NCBI GenBank assembly: GCA_012839345.1
Contig: DUNN01000036.1
Coordinates: 1 to 64,000 of the forward strand
DNA: 64,000 nucleotides
Origin: Clostridiales bacterium
GTDB lineage: Bacteria; Bacillota; Clostridia; Oscillospirales; Acutalibacteraceae
Reading direction: 5' to 3'
Part shown: piece after piece, positions 53,098 through 62,230 of the stretch
How the letters are laid out: each line of letters starts with the position of its first letter
Numbering within the stretch: the stretch's first letter is position 1
Program-made: the position numbers and the translations under genes
Notes under the pieces: model-generated
Databases searched by the model: none
Told to the model about the DNA's origin: nothing
What the model saw: the letters and a program-made list of their open reading frames with translations, nothing else

Positions 53098-53817
53098 TCA
53101 ATGGCTGGACCCATAGACTTTTTTCAAACCGCTGCGGTCGGTAACCATAATTTTCCCATGGCCGAGCCGTTTGATCAGATTGGCTTTTTCAAACTGGCTC
53201 AGGTTCCTGCTTACGGTTTCCGGGCGCAGCCCAATGCTTGCGGCGATGTCTTCCAGCTTCAGCTTGATTTCCGGCCCGACGCACCGGATGTCCCGGTCCA
53301 GCAAAAATCCCGCCAGCCGTACCTTCGGGTCGCGGATGGAAAGCAGCAGTGCTTTTTCATTGGAGTCCTTTAGCCGAAGGGAGAGAAGCGAAATTAGGTT
53401 CATGGCGATGTTCGGACGCTCCGCAATCAACTGCATAAATTCGCTCTTTTTAATTTCGCACAACTCCACTTTGGACAGGCACACCGCGGAATACGGAAAA
53501 ACGGCATTTTCAAGGAAGAGGTTTTCCCATATGGCGTCCCCGTCGTGAATGATGTCAAGAATGTATTCGTTTCCGTCGGCATCATATTTACAGAGCTTGA
53601 TTCTTCCCTTTCGGATGATTAAAACAGAGTCCACTTTTTCCCCTACACGGAACAGGAAGCTGCCTTTTGCCTTGGTTGTCTGAATGGAGTGATCCGTAAG
53701 GCTTCTCTGTACGTCTGCCGGAAGTGCGCTGAACAGTGGGATTGTTTGTGTGCACCAAATGCTGTTTTTACAGTTTGCACAACTGGGCAGAGCTTTTTTA
53801 TTCGCTTTTTCCATCAT
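53098..53817 (-). CDS. Crp/Fnr-family regulator, FNR-like oxygen sensor
   Basis: This 239-residue protein has a cNMP-like beta-roll (about 30-150) and a helix-turn-helix (about 170-225). The N-terminus has Cys13-x2-Cys16-x5-Cys22, the same spacing as Cys20/23/29 of E. coli FNR, so a 4Fe-4S cluster is likely; further cysteines in the beta-roll (AVCLSKVELCEI) could supply a fourth ligand. The recognition helix RPETVSRNL carries the E-x-x-S-R pattern that reads TTGAT. Two perfect TTGAT-N4-ATCAA sites stand before pflA and pflB next door. ATG 53817 or the adjacent ATG 53814 follows GAAAGGA. Confidence 0.92.
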   Translation of the reverse strand: MMEKANKKALPSCANCKNSIWCTQTIPLFSALPADVQRSLTDHSIQTTKAKGSFLFRVGEKVDSVLIIRKGRIKLCKYDADGNEYILDIIHDGDAIWENLFLENAVFPYSAVCLSKVELCEIKKSEFMQLIAERPNIAMNLISLLSLRLKDSNEKALLLSIRDPKVRLAGFLLDRDIRCVGPEIKLKLEDIAASIGLRPETVSRNLSQFEKANLIKRLGHGKIMVTDRSGLKKVYGSSH

Positions 53818-54122
53818 AGCATCCTTTCCGTGAATTTTAATCGCCCATGGTATTTTGTTGGTGTTGCACTTATTTTACTATGCCTATTTCAAAGATACAA
53901 GGCCGCGAAAGAATTGTGATTGAAACTGTATGGGAAAAAACTAGAATGTAAGAAACGGTACTGTTGGGCATTCGGCGCGGTACCCAGAATCTTCGCTGCA
54001 AGGGCGATTTTCCGCCTTGAACGAAACTAAATATTGGCTGCATTGACGAAACTGGTGAAAGCTGGAACCAGGAGCTTTCTTTTTCGGTAGACAGATCTGT
54101 TTTATAACGTATACCAGGCAGA

Positions 54123-54170
54123 AAAAGGGTACCGCAAAAGGAATGCTTCATCATTCTGCGGTACCCTTTT
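54123..54170 (-). terminator. Terminator of the module C degradation genes
   Basis: AAAAGGGTACCGCA (54123-54136) pairs with TGCGGTACCCTTTT (54157-54170), with an inner GAATG/CATTC pairing; the minus strand continues TTTTTC. The 53818-54122 stretch holds no gene I can support. Confidence 0.9.
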
Positions 54171-54225
54171 ATGGTAAAAAATTATGGTTGAATCCGTCCT
54201 TTATGGGCGCTCTTGGTTAGCCGGT

Positions 54226-55014
54226 TTAGGCTTCTGTACCGAAGAGCTCCAACTGGGTCAGCGCCGGGAATGGGGAGGGGTCATCGGCTTTTCGAAGTGT
54301 GTCAAGTTTTACCCATTCCACTGTTTTTGGCTCAATGCGGAAGGACTGTGCCTCTCCGCTTTTCACCAGCGGGAACGTTTGGCTGCTGCCGTCCGAAAAA
54401 TGCAACGTTGCGCTTTCCCACCAAGCGTCATGCGGGAAGTCCGCGCGCAGGTAGAATACCACTTCATCCAGCCGTACCTTGCGCCCGAAATCCAGCGTCC
54501 ATTCGGCTTGCGGATTTCGGTTGATGCCCCAGCTTGAATACGGCCATTCCCCGTGGAAGGTGTTGGCTTTCAGCCCGTCGATTGCATTGCGCGCGGCGAA
54601 TACGGCTTCTCCCCGCGTTTCGACGTTGGCGCTTGCATGTGGGAACAAACTATTGTTTTCGTGTTCGTCCAGCGGGTTAAAGGCAAGGTTTTTGCGCGCG
54701 GCGATTTCATCGGGCGAAGCGTAGCGCGCATACAACAGGTGCCGAGTCCCGGAAAAAGCGCGGGGAGAGTAAGAAACACGCTTCTCGCCGAACGGAATGT
54801 AAAAGACAAAGCGGTCTGTTTTTAAAAAGGTGAAAGCAGGCGCAAGGGTATCGTCAAACTGGAGTACTACGAAGCGGCCGGGTTCACTGCTTTCTATCAC
54901 CAGGCAGTCACCCTGCGTATATTCGGGGTCATATACTAGGTTCACTTCGGTTTTGCCCGCCGCACAGGCGAGCGTTTCGCCGGAAGCATTCGTAATTTTC
55001 AGGGTAAGGCTCAT
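54226..55014 (-). CDS. F5/8-type C (discoidin-like) domain protein (module C)
   Basis: This 262-residue protein has an N-terminal beta-rich part (about 1-110, unrecognised) and a C-terminal discoidin/F5-8C-like sandwich (about 115-262: NAIDGLKANTFHGEWPYSSW, NPQAEWTLDFGRKVRLDEVV and a closing LTQLELFG). Such modules bind carbohydrate, usually outside the cell, but this protein has no signal peptide. It is probably a cytoplasmic accessory or an unclassified enzyme working with the adjacent heparinase-like protein. ATG 55014 follows AAAGAGGAA. It ends the minus-strand operon. Confidence 0.75.
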   Translation of the reverse strand: MSLTLKITNASGETLACAAGKTEVNLVYDPEYTQGDCLVIESSEPGRFVVLQFDDTLAPAFTFLKTDRFVFYIPFGEKRVSYSPRAFSGTRHLLYARYASPDEIAARKNLAFNPLDEHENNSLFPHASANVETRGEAVFAARNAIDGLKANTFHGEWPYSSWGINRNPQAEWTLDFGRKVRLDEVVFYLRADFPHDAWWESATLHFSDGSSQTFPLVKSGEAQSFRIEPKTVEWVKLDTLRKADDPSPFPALTQLELFGTEA

Positions 55015-55057
55015 TTTAGGTTCCTCTTTCTTTCGTGGAATTACTTAAAACTAATTG

Positions 55058-56848
55058 TTATTGAAGATTCAGGGTCAACTGTCCTTCAAAGCGGATGAGT
55101 ACGCGCCAAAGGGTTTCGGGCCAGGCAAGGCGCAGGCGGGGGTCGTTAATCGGGATGCTTTCCACACGAAGCTCGCCACGGTCCGCCGAAACGGTGCCCA
55201 GGCTGCCCACCGCGATGGTGCGGCCGGTGAAGCCGGGCTTTTCGCAGAACATCAGGCTCAGCACCGCTTCGCTTCGGCTGCCGGAAAAACGGTCCTCCAC
55301 GGTGATGCCGGCGCCCTTATGCAGCGTGACACGGCGAAGGTAATGTTCTACCCCCGCCTCGGGCGGATAGGCCCCGGCAATATCCATAGAAATGCTGCTT
55401 TGGTTTTCCTTAAAGGAAACCTCCACATCGCGGGCGGCAAAGGCCGCACCGTCTTTCTGCATCACCCCTCCGAAGGTGGGCAGATTGTGGTAGGCGGACT
55501 GCATGGTCCAAATTTCGTAGCGGCGCGGGGAAAAGGTCTTTTTCGTGTAGCTTTCCACGCCGACGTCAATTAGGAACGGCAGACCATTTTTATAGACGGT
55601 GAAACTGCCGGTATCGTTGTGGTTGTGGCTGTCGTTGTTGTCGCCAGCCTTCACAGCCAAGCAGTAAGCGGAATCCCGCGCGATAAAAATGCCAACGCTC
55701 GGGTAGTAGAGTTCCGGGTGACGCACTGGCTTTTCTGGGTGGTATGCACTGATTTCATTTGCTAGAAAAGCGGCCTGAAGCCGATAGAACAGGTTAATTT
55801 CATCTGGTAGGTCCCGGTCTTCGCTTTTCTGCCATTCCTCCGCGGCAAACGCGGTGAGGTTAGGATTTTCCGTGCGCAGCCCGAACAGAAATTCACGTAC
55901 CCCGGCACGGCCTGCAATGGGGGAACAGTCGGCAAAATTGATGTAGTATTTGTCATCCACATGCATGCTCAGAATATAGGCGGCAAGATTGCGGATTTTG
56001 GGTTTGCGGTAAAGCGGCGCAAATACATTCCCGCAAACGGCGTTGAGCACTTCTGTCGCGTTTAGCAGGCAGAGTCCGGCGTGGCGGTAGTACTGCGCAC
56101 CTTCCTCGCAGCAGCCGTCCTCACCATAGTCCTTCAAAAAGCAGTCCAAGCTGTAAGCGGCCTGCCGCACCGTATGTTGTTTAATATCCTGCGGCTGGTC
56201 CGTGGTGAATACAGTAATCAGCACGTTTTGCGTGCACCAGGGCGTCCAGTTGCACATGGGCTCGTCCCCGTTGCCCATCCACCAGAAGTGACGGTTTAAG
56301 TAAGGCGTGACAATGCGGGTGTTCAGCTCGGAGAGGATGCGTTTGCAGATGAGCGGGCTTACCGCGTCCAGTTCCTCGCGCAGCAGATAGCGCACCATGG
56401 CCAGCTGAGCGCCAGTTTCGCAGGCAAACAGGTCCAGTACGGGCGCTTCGGTGTCCGGAAGAATCCGTTGCGGCGTGTCGCGCACGTAGCTGTTGTGCGC
56501 TGGAAGCTGCCAGCCGCTCTCCTCACAAAGGGCATAAATGCCGTCGATGACGCCGTCGAGAAAGCGTCCCTTCCGCTCGACAAATTCAGCCAGCGCAAGC
56601 GCATTCAACGTTCTGCGCCGAGCCATGTAAAGCGCTTCAAACCGGACGCGGTTTCCGGTGCGGCAAAAGTCCATGTAGGCGGTTGCCGGAATGGCCGGGT
56701 AAGGTTGGTTCAGCGCCTCTTCACCGCGCTTTATAAGCTGCGTGGCGGTTTCTTCGGAAAGTGCGGCGCGGTCAATGCGACCGTTTTGCGCAAAGGGAGT
56801 GAAGTCCGCCAGCTGCGTCGGCAGAAAACTGAGTATTTCTGAAAACAT
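55058..56848 (-). CDS. Heparinase II/III-like polysaccharide lyase (module C)
   Basis: This 596-residue protein has an alpha/alpha-barrel-like N-terminal half (about 1-370) and a beta-sandwich C-terminal half, with the SHNHNDTGSFTVYKNG motif (about 405-421) that carries the metal and catalytic histidine region of heparinase II/III proteins. Such lyases cleave uronate-containing glycans by beta-elimination, and some act on alginate or other polyuronates; the substrate cannot be fixed. It has no signal peptide, so it should act on imported oligosaccharides. ATG 56848 follows CGGGGAT. It sits 43 bases from the discoidin-like gene and 13 bases after the regulator gene. Confidence 0.82.
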   Translation of the reverse strand: MFSEILSFLPTQLADFTPFAQNGRIDRAALSEETATQLIKRGEEALNQPYPAIPATAYMDFCRTGNRVRFEALYMARRRTLNALALAEFVERKGRFLDGVIDGIYALCEESGWQLPAHNSYVRDTPQRILPDTEAPVLDLFACETGAQLAMVRYLLREELDAVSPLICKRILSELNTRIVTPYLNRHFWWMGNGDEPMCNWTPWCTQNVLITVFTTDQPQDIKQHTVRQAAYSLDCFLKDYGEDGCCEEGAQYYRHAGLCLLNATEVLNAVCGNVFAPLYRKPKIRNLAAYILSMHVDDKYYINFADCSPIAGRAGVREFLFGLRTENPNLTAFAAEEWQKSEDRDLPDEINLFYRLQAAFLANEISAYHPEKPVRHPELYYPSVGIFIARDSAYCLAVKAGDNNDSHNHNDTGSFTVYKNGLPFLIDVGVESYTKKTFSPRRYEIWTMQSAYHNLPTFGGVMQKDGAAFAARDVEVSFKENQSSISMDIAGAYPPEAGVEHYLRRVTLHKGAGITVEDRFSGSRSEAVLSLMFCEKPGFTGRTIAVGSLGTVSADRGELRVESIPINDPRLRLAWPETLWRVLIRFEGQLTLNLQ

Positions 56849-56861
56849 AAAGATCCCCGTT

Positions 56862-58469
56862 TCAAAGTTTATTTTTCATATATTCCCTGGGCGAACAGCC
56901 TTCCACCTTTTTAAAGACTTTACTGAAATAGAAAGCGCTCTCAAATCCAAGTGCTTCGGCAATTTCGTAAATCTTTTCGTTGCCGTCTGCCATCATTTTT
57001 TTCGCTGCCGCGATCTTTTCCTGTGTGATGTATTCCACAAAGTTACAGCCAGCGGAGCGGGTAAAAAGCTGGCTCAGGTAATTTGGGCTGAACCCGAAAA
57101 CAGCCGCTACCTCGTTGAGGGAGAGCTTTTTATTTAGGTTTTCGCGAATATAACCCTGCACCTCGACCACAATTCTGTCTTTGTAACTTTGTTTCCGGTT
57201 TTGCAGCACTTCCTGCAAGCCATCCCGGAATTTAAGAATCCAGGCGAGAATTTCGTCGGTCGTACGTTTGGCGTAAATGCTGCGGAATCCCTCGCGGTCG
57301 TCAGCAAAAATCTGGGAAACAGTTTGTTCACCGTCCGGCAGCATAGAAATCGCCATATAAAGAAGGCTGCACGCAGCGTCCATTGCCTGCAGACGGCGGG
57401 CCGGGCTGTCGCGGAAGCTTTCGGCAATCTCCGTAATCAGTGTATACAAGGCGTTGCCGTCCAGCTCGGTGTAAGCTTTGGCGAGCCGGTCCTTATACTG
57501 GGAAAGGTCGAACACTGCGGTGTTGTTTGCAGTTTCACCCAAACGCTCGGCAAACAGAATGGGGTCCTGAGCAGAGACACTGTGAAAAATCTGCCGTGCC
57601 GCGTAGAACGATTCTGAGAGACGAAAAGGGTCATCCACTTTGGTACCCACAGCGCAGATCAACCGGACGTTGAAATAATTGTAGACAATGGAAATTGTCT
57701 TTTCCAGTACGTTTTTCAGCACATCGCAGTAGGTGGGCACCTCCTGCTCACTTAGGCAGAAAGTAATGCTGAAATGGCGCATGTCCAGGCTGGTGATATA
57801 GCAGGCCATGTATTTGGTGATGGTTTCGCGCACCATGCGGATGGTGCTGGAATACAGTTTAACGAGCTTTTCGTCGCTCATCCCCGCACTGTTGATCCCG
57901 AGAACCTCGCAGTAGCAGACAGCGTAGGCTTCAAAGGAAAAATCCATGCCGAGTTCTGTGCGCTGCATCCGGTACTGCTCCCGGTTTTCAAACAGATTGT
58001 TCAGCAGGCGCACAAAAAAGCGGTCGTAAAAAGCCTGCATTCCGCCACGCTCTTCCGGCGCCTGGCGGACCCCTTCACTTTTTTTCAAATCCCGCAGCAG
58101 GTCAACGGCCTTGGCAATGGAGGCGGCCAGCGTTTCCGGCGTAAGCTCCAACTTAATGAGGTAATCCACCGCCTGATAACTGATGGCTTCTTTGACGAGC
58201 TGAAACTCTTCAAAACTGGTCAGCAGAATAAACAAGGGGAGTCGACCGTATGTTTCGCGGCAGTATTTCATGACCTCAAGACCGGATTTCAGCGGCATTT
58301 TAATATCGGCGATTACAAGGTCGGGCGAATACCGCTGGATCATTTCCAGCGCTTCCCCGCCGTTGTGCGCGGTGCCGCAGATTTCAATATCGTAGTCCTC
58401 CCACTTCAGCATGGATTGCAGACCGACCAGCACAAGCGGCTCGTCGTCTGCCAGAAGCAGTTTAATCAT
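56862..58469 (-). CDS. YesN-type response regulator with AraC domain (module C)
   Basis: This 535-residue regulator has a receiver domain (ADDE at 8-11, phospho-acceptor Asp55 in VIADIKMP, the conserved lysine in DYLIKLEL rather than the usual LLKP), a long linker and a C-terminal AraC domain (about 425-535, AAVFGFSPNYLSQLFTRSAG and EALGFESAFYFSKVFKKVEG). It likely activates the divergent importer and the lyase genes. Its ATG overlaps the kinase stop codon (58466-58469), so the two are coupled. Confidence 0.93.
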   Translation of the reverse strand: MIKLLLADDEPLVLVGLQSMLKWEDYDIEICGTAHNGGEALEMIQRYSPDLVIADIKMPLKSGLEVMKYCRETYGRLPLFILLTSFEEFQLVKEAISYQAVDYLIKLELTPETLAASIAKAVDLLRDLKKSEGVRQAPEERGGMQAFYDRFFVRLLNNLFENREQYRMQRTELGMDFSFEAYAVCYCEVLGINSAGMSDEKLVKLYSSTIRMVRETITKYMACYITSLDMRHFSITFCLSEQEVPTYCDVLKNVLEKTISIVYNYFNVRLICAVGTKVDDPFRLSESFYAARQIFHSVSAQDPILFAERLGETANNTAVFDLSQYKDRLAKAYTELDGNALYTLITEIAESFRDSPARRLQAMDAACSLLYMAISMLPDGEQTVSQIFADDREGFRSIYAKRTTDEILAWILKFRDGLQEVLQNRKQSYKDRIVVEVQGYIRENLNKKLSLNEVAAVFGFSPNYLSQLFTRSAGCNFVEYITQEKIAAAKKMMADGNEKIYEIAEALGFESAFYFSKVFKKVEGCSPREYMKNKL

Positions 58470-60286
58470 TTACGACTTCCTCCCTCGGAACCGGTTTCGG
58501 GAAGCGGCCGCCAGGGAAGCAGAATGGCGGTTTTGGTGTAAATGCCCGGTTCACTTGTAATGGTAATTCCATAGTGTTCGCCGAATTCGTACTGAATTCT
58601 TTTGTGAACGTTTAGAATGCCGACCTGGCGGAACATGCCGGAGGGGGCATCCCCGTCCCCATCAAAGATTTTCTGAATGCTTTCGGCGTCCATGCCCACC
58701 CCGTCGTCCGTCACGGTGAGCTCCACGTCGCCGTCTTCCCGGCGGCGGCCTTTTACCTCAATGTGACCCGCGCCGCCTTTGGGTTCAATTCCGTGAAACA
58801 CGGCGTTTTCCAGCAAAGGCTGGAGCGTGAAGCGGGGGATGGCGTTTTGCAGGATGCCGTCATCCATCTCTTTTGTCATAGTAATGGCTCCGCCATAGCG
58901 GTATTGTTGAATTACAAAATAATCGTCCAGCAGGCTGAGTTCCTCTTCAAGGGGAATCATCTTTTCCGTGCCCTTAGAAATATTTTTTAGCAGCCGGGAA
59001 AGTGCGGTTGTCATTTCCGCAATGCCTGTGGCGTTCTGAATAGTGGCCATCCATTTGATGGAGTTCAGCGTGTTATAAAGGAAATGCGGATTAATTTGGC
59101 TTTGCAGCATCTGGTATTCCAGTTCCTGCTTTTTCTTTTCGTCCGCCAGCCTGGTCTGCATTAGATTGACCACGTTGTGGGAAAGCTGATTAATTCCACG
59201 GCCCACTTCGCCAAGTTCGTTATCCCACTCGATTTCCGGATCGTAGGAAAAATCTCCATGGGAAATCAGGACCATCCGCTTTCTCATTTTGGCCACCGGC
59301 GTGTTAATTAAGTGGTTTAAATAGGCGGTGATAAGGCTGCCGAGGGCAATGATGCCGATGCAGATGAGAATGGTCAGCCTGATAAAGTTGTTCCGCTGTT
59401 CGGCAAGCTGCTGCTCGGAAAGACTGTTGGAAAGGGTCATTCCGGTACCGCGCACCGGGTAGCTTACCAAAGTCTTCTTAACACCGTGCTGGAACCCGAG
59501 AACGGAAATTTCGGTTTTCGCGTCCAGTGTTTCCGAATTGCTGTTAGCTTGGGTCTTAGCAAAATCCTTAGGAAGCAGAGTAAAGTTTGCTCCGGCGTAC
59601 TGATAGGTGTTGCCGCCAAGTTTCAGGTAAAGGCTGCTGTCCGGCGGGACAACATAATTGGAAAGCTGGTCGGTAATCAGGCGGATGTCGACCGCCAGAT
59701 AGACGTAGCCGATAATTTCTTTGTTGGTGGGCCGGAAAATCGGGCGCACCATGGGAATGGTATTTTTCGGTTCGGCAGGGTCTACGTTATAAGGATCCGT
59801 TTCAATTTTCTGCCAGGCATACGCCTGCTTGGGGGCACCAGGGAATAGCAGGTTCAGATTGTAAACGTTGACCGGCAGCGTTTCGGTGGAGGCGCTGCCA
59901 ACCTGCAAAAACCGGGTATGCTGTGTATCCATGACGATGACCCGGCGAATGTAGCTGCCCGCGCGGTTGTTCTGGTATTCTTCCTTAAGACGGTTGTAGG
60001 TGCGAAACGCTTCGGAGGGGCTTACTTCCGCAGCCTCCAAATAAGAAATAATCTGGCTGTTGGTACTGCACCATTTGCTGAGAGTGTCCAGTGCGGCGGA
60101 ATCCTGTGCGATTAGCCCGGAAACCAGCTGCAGATTAAATTCTGTAGATTGGATCTGATTCCTTCTTGCGTAGGACTGAAACTGGGAGTAACTGACCGTG
60201 GCAAAGAAGATGGTGACAAAAAGGGTAAAAAGAATGGTGACCATCCGGATTTTTGATTTAATTGTTTTCAGAAATCTCCGCTTCAT
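58466..60286 (-). CDS. YesM-type sensor histidine kinase (module C)
   Basis: This 606-residue membrane kinase has an N-terminal helix (about 12-34), an extracellular dCache-like sensor (about 38-295), a second helix (about 300-320), a HAMP domain (about 320-375), the His_kinase motif QINPHFLYNT (His about 400) and a GHKL ATPase (QPLLENAVFHG, DDGVGM). It should sense a sugar or oligosaccharide outside the cell. It is the first gene of the minus-strand regulator-lyase operon and faces away from the importer operon. Confidence 0.94.
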   Translation of the reverse strand: MKRRFLKTIKSKIRMVTILFTLFVTIFFATVSYSQFQSYARRNQIQSTEFNLQLVSGLIAQDSAALDTLSKWCSTNSQIISYLEAAEVSPSEAFRTYNRLKEEYQNNRAGSYIRRVIVMDTQHTRFLQVGSASTETLPVNVYNLNLLFPGAPKQAYAWQKIETDPYNVDPAEPKNTIPMVRPIFRPTNKEIIGYVYLAVDIRLITDQLSNYVVPPDSSLYLKLGGNTYQYAGANFTLLPKDFAKTQANSNSETLDAKTEISVLGFQHGVKKTLVSYPVRGTGMTLSNSLSEQQLAEQRNNFIRLTILICIGIIALGSLITAYLNHLINTPVAKMRKRMVLISHGDFSYDPEIEWDNELGEVGRGINQLSHNVVNLMQTRLADEKKKQELEYQMLQSQINPHFLYNTLNSIKWMATIQNATGIAEMTTALSRLLKNISKGTEKMIPLEEELSLLDDYFVIQQYRYGGAITMTKEMDDGILQNAIPRFTLQPLLENAVFHGIEPKGGAGHIEVKGRRREDGDVELTVTDDGVGMDAESIQKIFDGDGDAPSGMFRQVGILNVHKRIQYEFGEHYGITITSEPGIYTKTAILLPWRPLPETGSEGGSRK

Positions 60287-60527
60287 AAAAACCTCCGCGG
60301 CGTTGGGGTTAGGGTACGGTTTGCCCTTTTATCAATCGCAAATTGCGCCGGAAAACCCAAAATGCAGGCTTTGCCTAAGCGTTCCAGAGAAGGCAAAAGC
60401 AAGCGTATATAAGTTAACGCATAATTTATAAAGTTATGATGAAACTGTACTTATGGTATCTTGATGAGAAGAAATTGTCAACTAAATCCGTTGCTATTTG
60501 TGCAGAATGTAGACATCGCATAAGATT

Positions 60528-60555
60528 TTACATGATTTTGTGAAAATCTTACATG
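60528..60555. promoter_or_regulatory. 21-bp-spaced direct repeats before the module C importer
   Basis: TTACATG recurs at 60528-60534 and 60549-60555, exactly 21 bases apart (two helical turns), and the following bases are also alike (ATTTTG and TTTTTG). This is the arrangement expected for an AraC-type dimer such as the YesN-like protein. A TACAAT -10 (60615-60620) lies downstream with no good -35, as in activator-dependent promoters. The rest of 60287-60702 holds no gene. Confidence 0.6.
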
Positions 60556-60702
60556 TTTTTGCAGCGCACATGAAAAGTTCGAGAAAAAGTGAATGTTCTT
60601 TTAATTTTTTATATTACAATTTCTTCACAGAGAGGCTAAAATAATAAAGCAAACGCACCGGAAAGGCGGCGCGGTGGTATCCAATCATAAGGAGGAGAAA
60701 AA

Positions 60703-62034
60703 ATGAACAAATTACGCAAAGTAACCAGTTTGATTCTTGCAATGAGTTTATCTGCATCGGTTCTTGCGGGCTGCGGTAACGGCAGCACCGAGTCCCAGGC
60801 ATCTCAGGCATCCCAAGCTCAGGCTTCTTCCCAGGCCGGCGGCCAGGTAAAGCTTGTGTGGGCTCTGTGGGATAAAGACAAGACCACCTATTATCAGCCG
60901 TTAATTGATGCCTACAAAGAGAAGAACCCCAATGTCACCATTGAAATGAAAGACCTCGGTTCCACCGATTACCAGACTGCGCTGGGTACGCAGCTTGCTG
61001 GCGGCGACAGCGGACTGGACATCATTACTGTAAAGGATGTTCCGGGTTATGCGGCCATGACAAACGCAGGCCAGTTGGAAGATTTGACCCAGTATATTAA
61101 GGACAACAACATTGACCTGAAGAAATACGGCGGTATTACGGACCAGGTTACGGTGGATGGTAAGCTTTACGAGCTCCCGTTCCGCAGCGACTTCTGGCTC
61201 CTCTACTACAACAAGGACCTGTTCGATAAGGCAAAGGTTGACTACCCGACGAACGATATGACCTTCGAACAGTACGACGCATTGGCCCGTAAGCTGGTAA
61301 GCGGCAGCGGCAACGACAAGACCTATGGCGCGCACTATCATACCTGGCGCAGTGCGGTGCAGCTGTTCGGCATTCTGGACGGCAAGCACACGGTGCTCGA
61401 TTACCAAGATGGCTACACCTGGATGAAGCCGTATTATGAAATGGTTCTCAAACAGCAGGACGACGGTGTTGTAATGGATTACGCAACACTGAAAACCAGC
61501 AGCACCCATTATTCCGGCGTGTTTGAAAATAGTTCCGTTGCTATGATGAACATGGGCAGCTGGTTTATTTCCACCCTGATGGCTGACAATAAGGCTGGCA
61601 AATCCACTGCTAAGAACTTTGGTATTGTGAAATATCCGCACGCAGAAGGCGTAGAACCAGGTTCTACACTGGCTACCATTACCGGCCTCGCAGTTGCTTC
61701 TTCCTCCAAAAATAAGGAAGCGGCTCTGGACTTTGTGAAATTCGCCAGCGGCGAAGAAGGCGCTGTAGTCGTTGCGAAGACCGGCACCATCCCGGCGATT
61801 ATGAGCGATGATGTCATCGAGTTCATTACTTCTATGGAAGGCTTCCCGACCGATCCAAACAGCAAAGAAGCTCTGAAGACCTCTCATACCTATCTTGAAA
61901 TGCCGATGAACGCCAAGAGCGCGGAAGTAGAAACCGCACTTAATGACGATCATGACGCCATTATGACGAAGAGCATTTCCATTGATGAAGGCCTTAAGAA
62001 AATGAGCGAAGACGTTAAGGCAATTCTTGGATAA
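60703..62034 (+). CDS. Extracellular solute-binding lipoprotein, family 1 (module C)
   Basis: This 443-residue lipoprotein has a signal peptide and lipobox LAGC (about 21-24), a Ser/Gln/Ala-rich tether, and a family 1 binding-protein fold (KLVWALWDKDKTTYYQPLID near 48, then GLDIITVKDVPGYAAM near 105). It delivers an oligosaccharide to the two permeases that follow. ATG 60703 follows AAGGAGGAGAAA. It opens the plus-strand importer operon, divergent from the kinase. Confidence 0.93.
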   Translation: MNKLRKVTSLILAMSLSASVLAGCGNGSTESQASQASQAQASSQAGGQVKLVWALWDKDKTTYYQPLIDAYKEKNPNVTIEMKDLGSTDYQTALGTQLAGGDSGLDIITVKDVPGYAAMTNAGQLEDLTQYIKDNNIDLKKYGGITDQVTVDGKLYELPFRSDFWLLYYNKDLFDKAKVDYPTNDMTFEQYDALARKLVSGSGNDKTYGAHYHTWRSAVQLFGILDGKHTVLDYQDGYTWMKPYYEMVLKQQDDGVVMDYATLKTSSTHYSGVFENSSVAMMNMGSWFISTLMADNKAGKSTAKNFGIVKYPHAEGVEPGSTLATITGLAVASSSKNKEAALDFVKFASGEEGAVVVAKTGTIPAIMSDDVIEFITSMEGFPTDPNSKEALKTSHTYLEMPMNAKSAEVETALNDDHDAIMTKSISIDEGLKKMSEDVKAILG

Positions 62035-62230
62035 TCCACTCCTGCACAGCAAATACAATTGCACGCGCTGAAAACTGCGGGTCGAGGAGGGCTCCTGCCC
62101 GAACCGGCCCGCTGATTTTTACAGGAAACCTGCGCACATTTTGCCGAATCCGCCCTCCGTGCGGGGCACTCAATCATTCGGTGCAAGAAGCTTGTGCGGT
62201 TAATTATCAAAAAGGAGGACACGGACTGCT

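Noticed and set aside
55058-55573. Plus-strand reading opposite the heparinase-like gene
   Set aside because: It is antisense to the lyase and has no ribosome site or recognisable domain.
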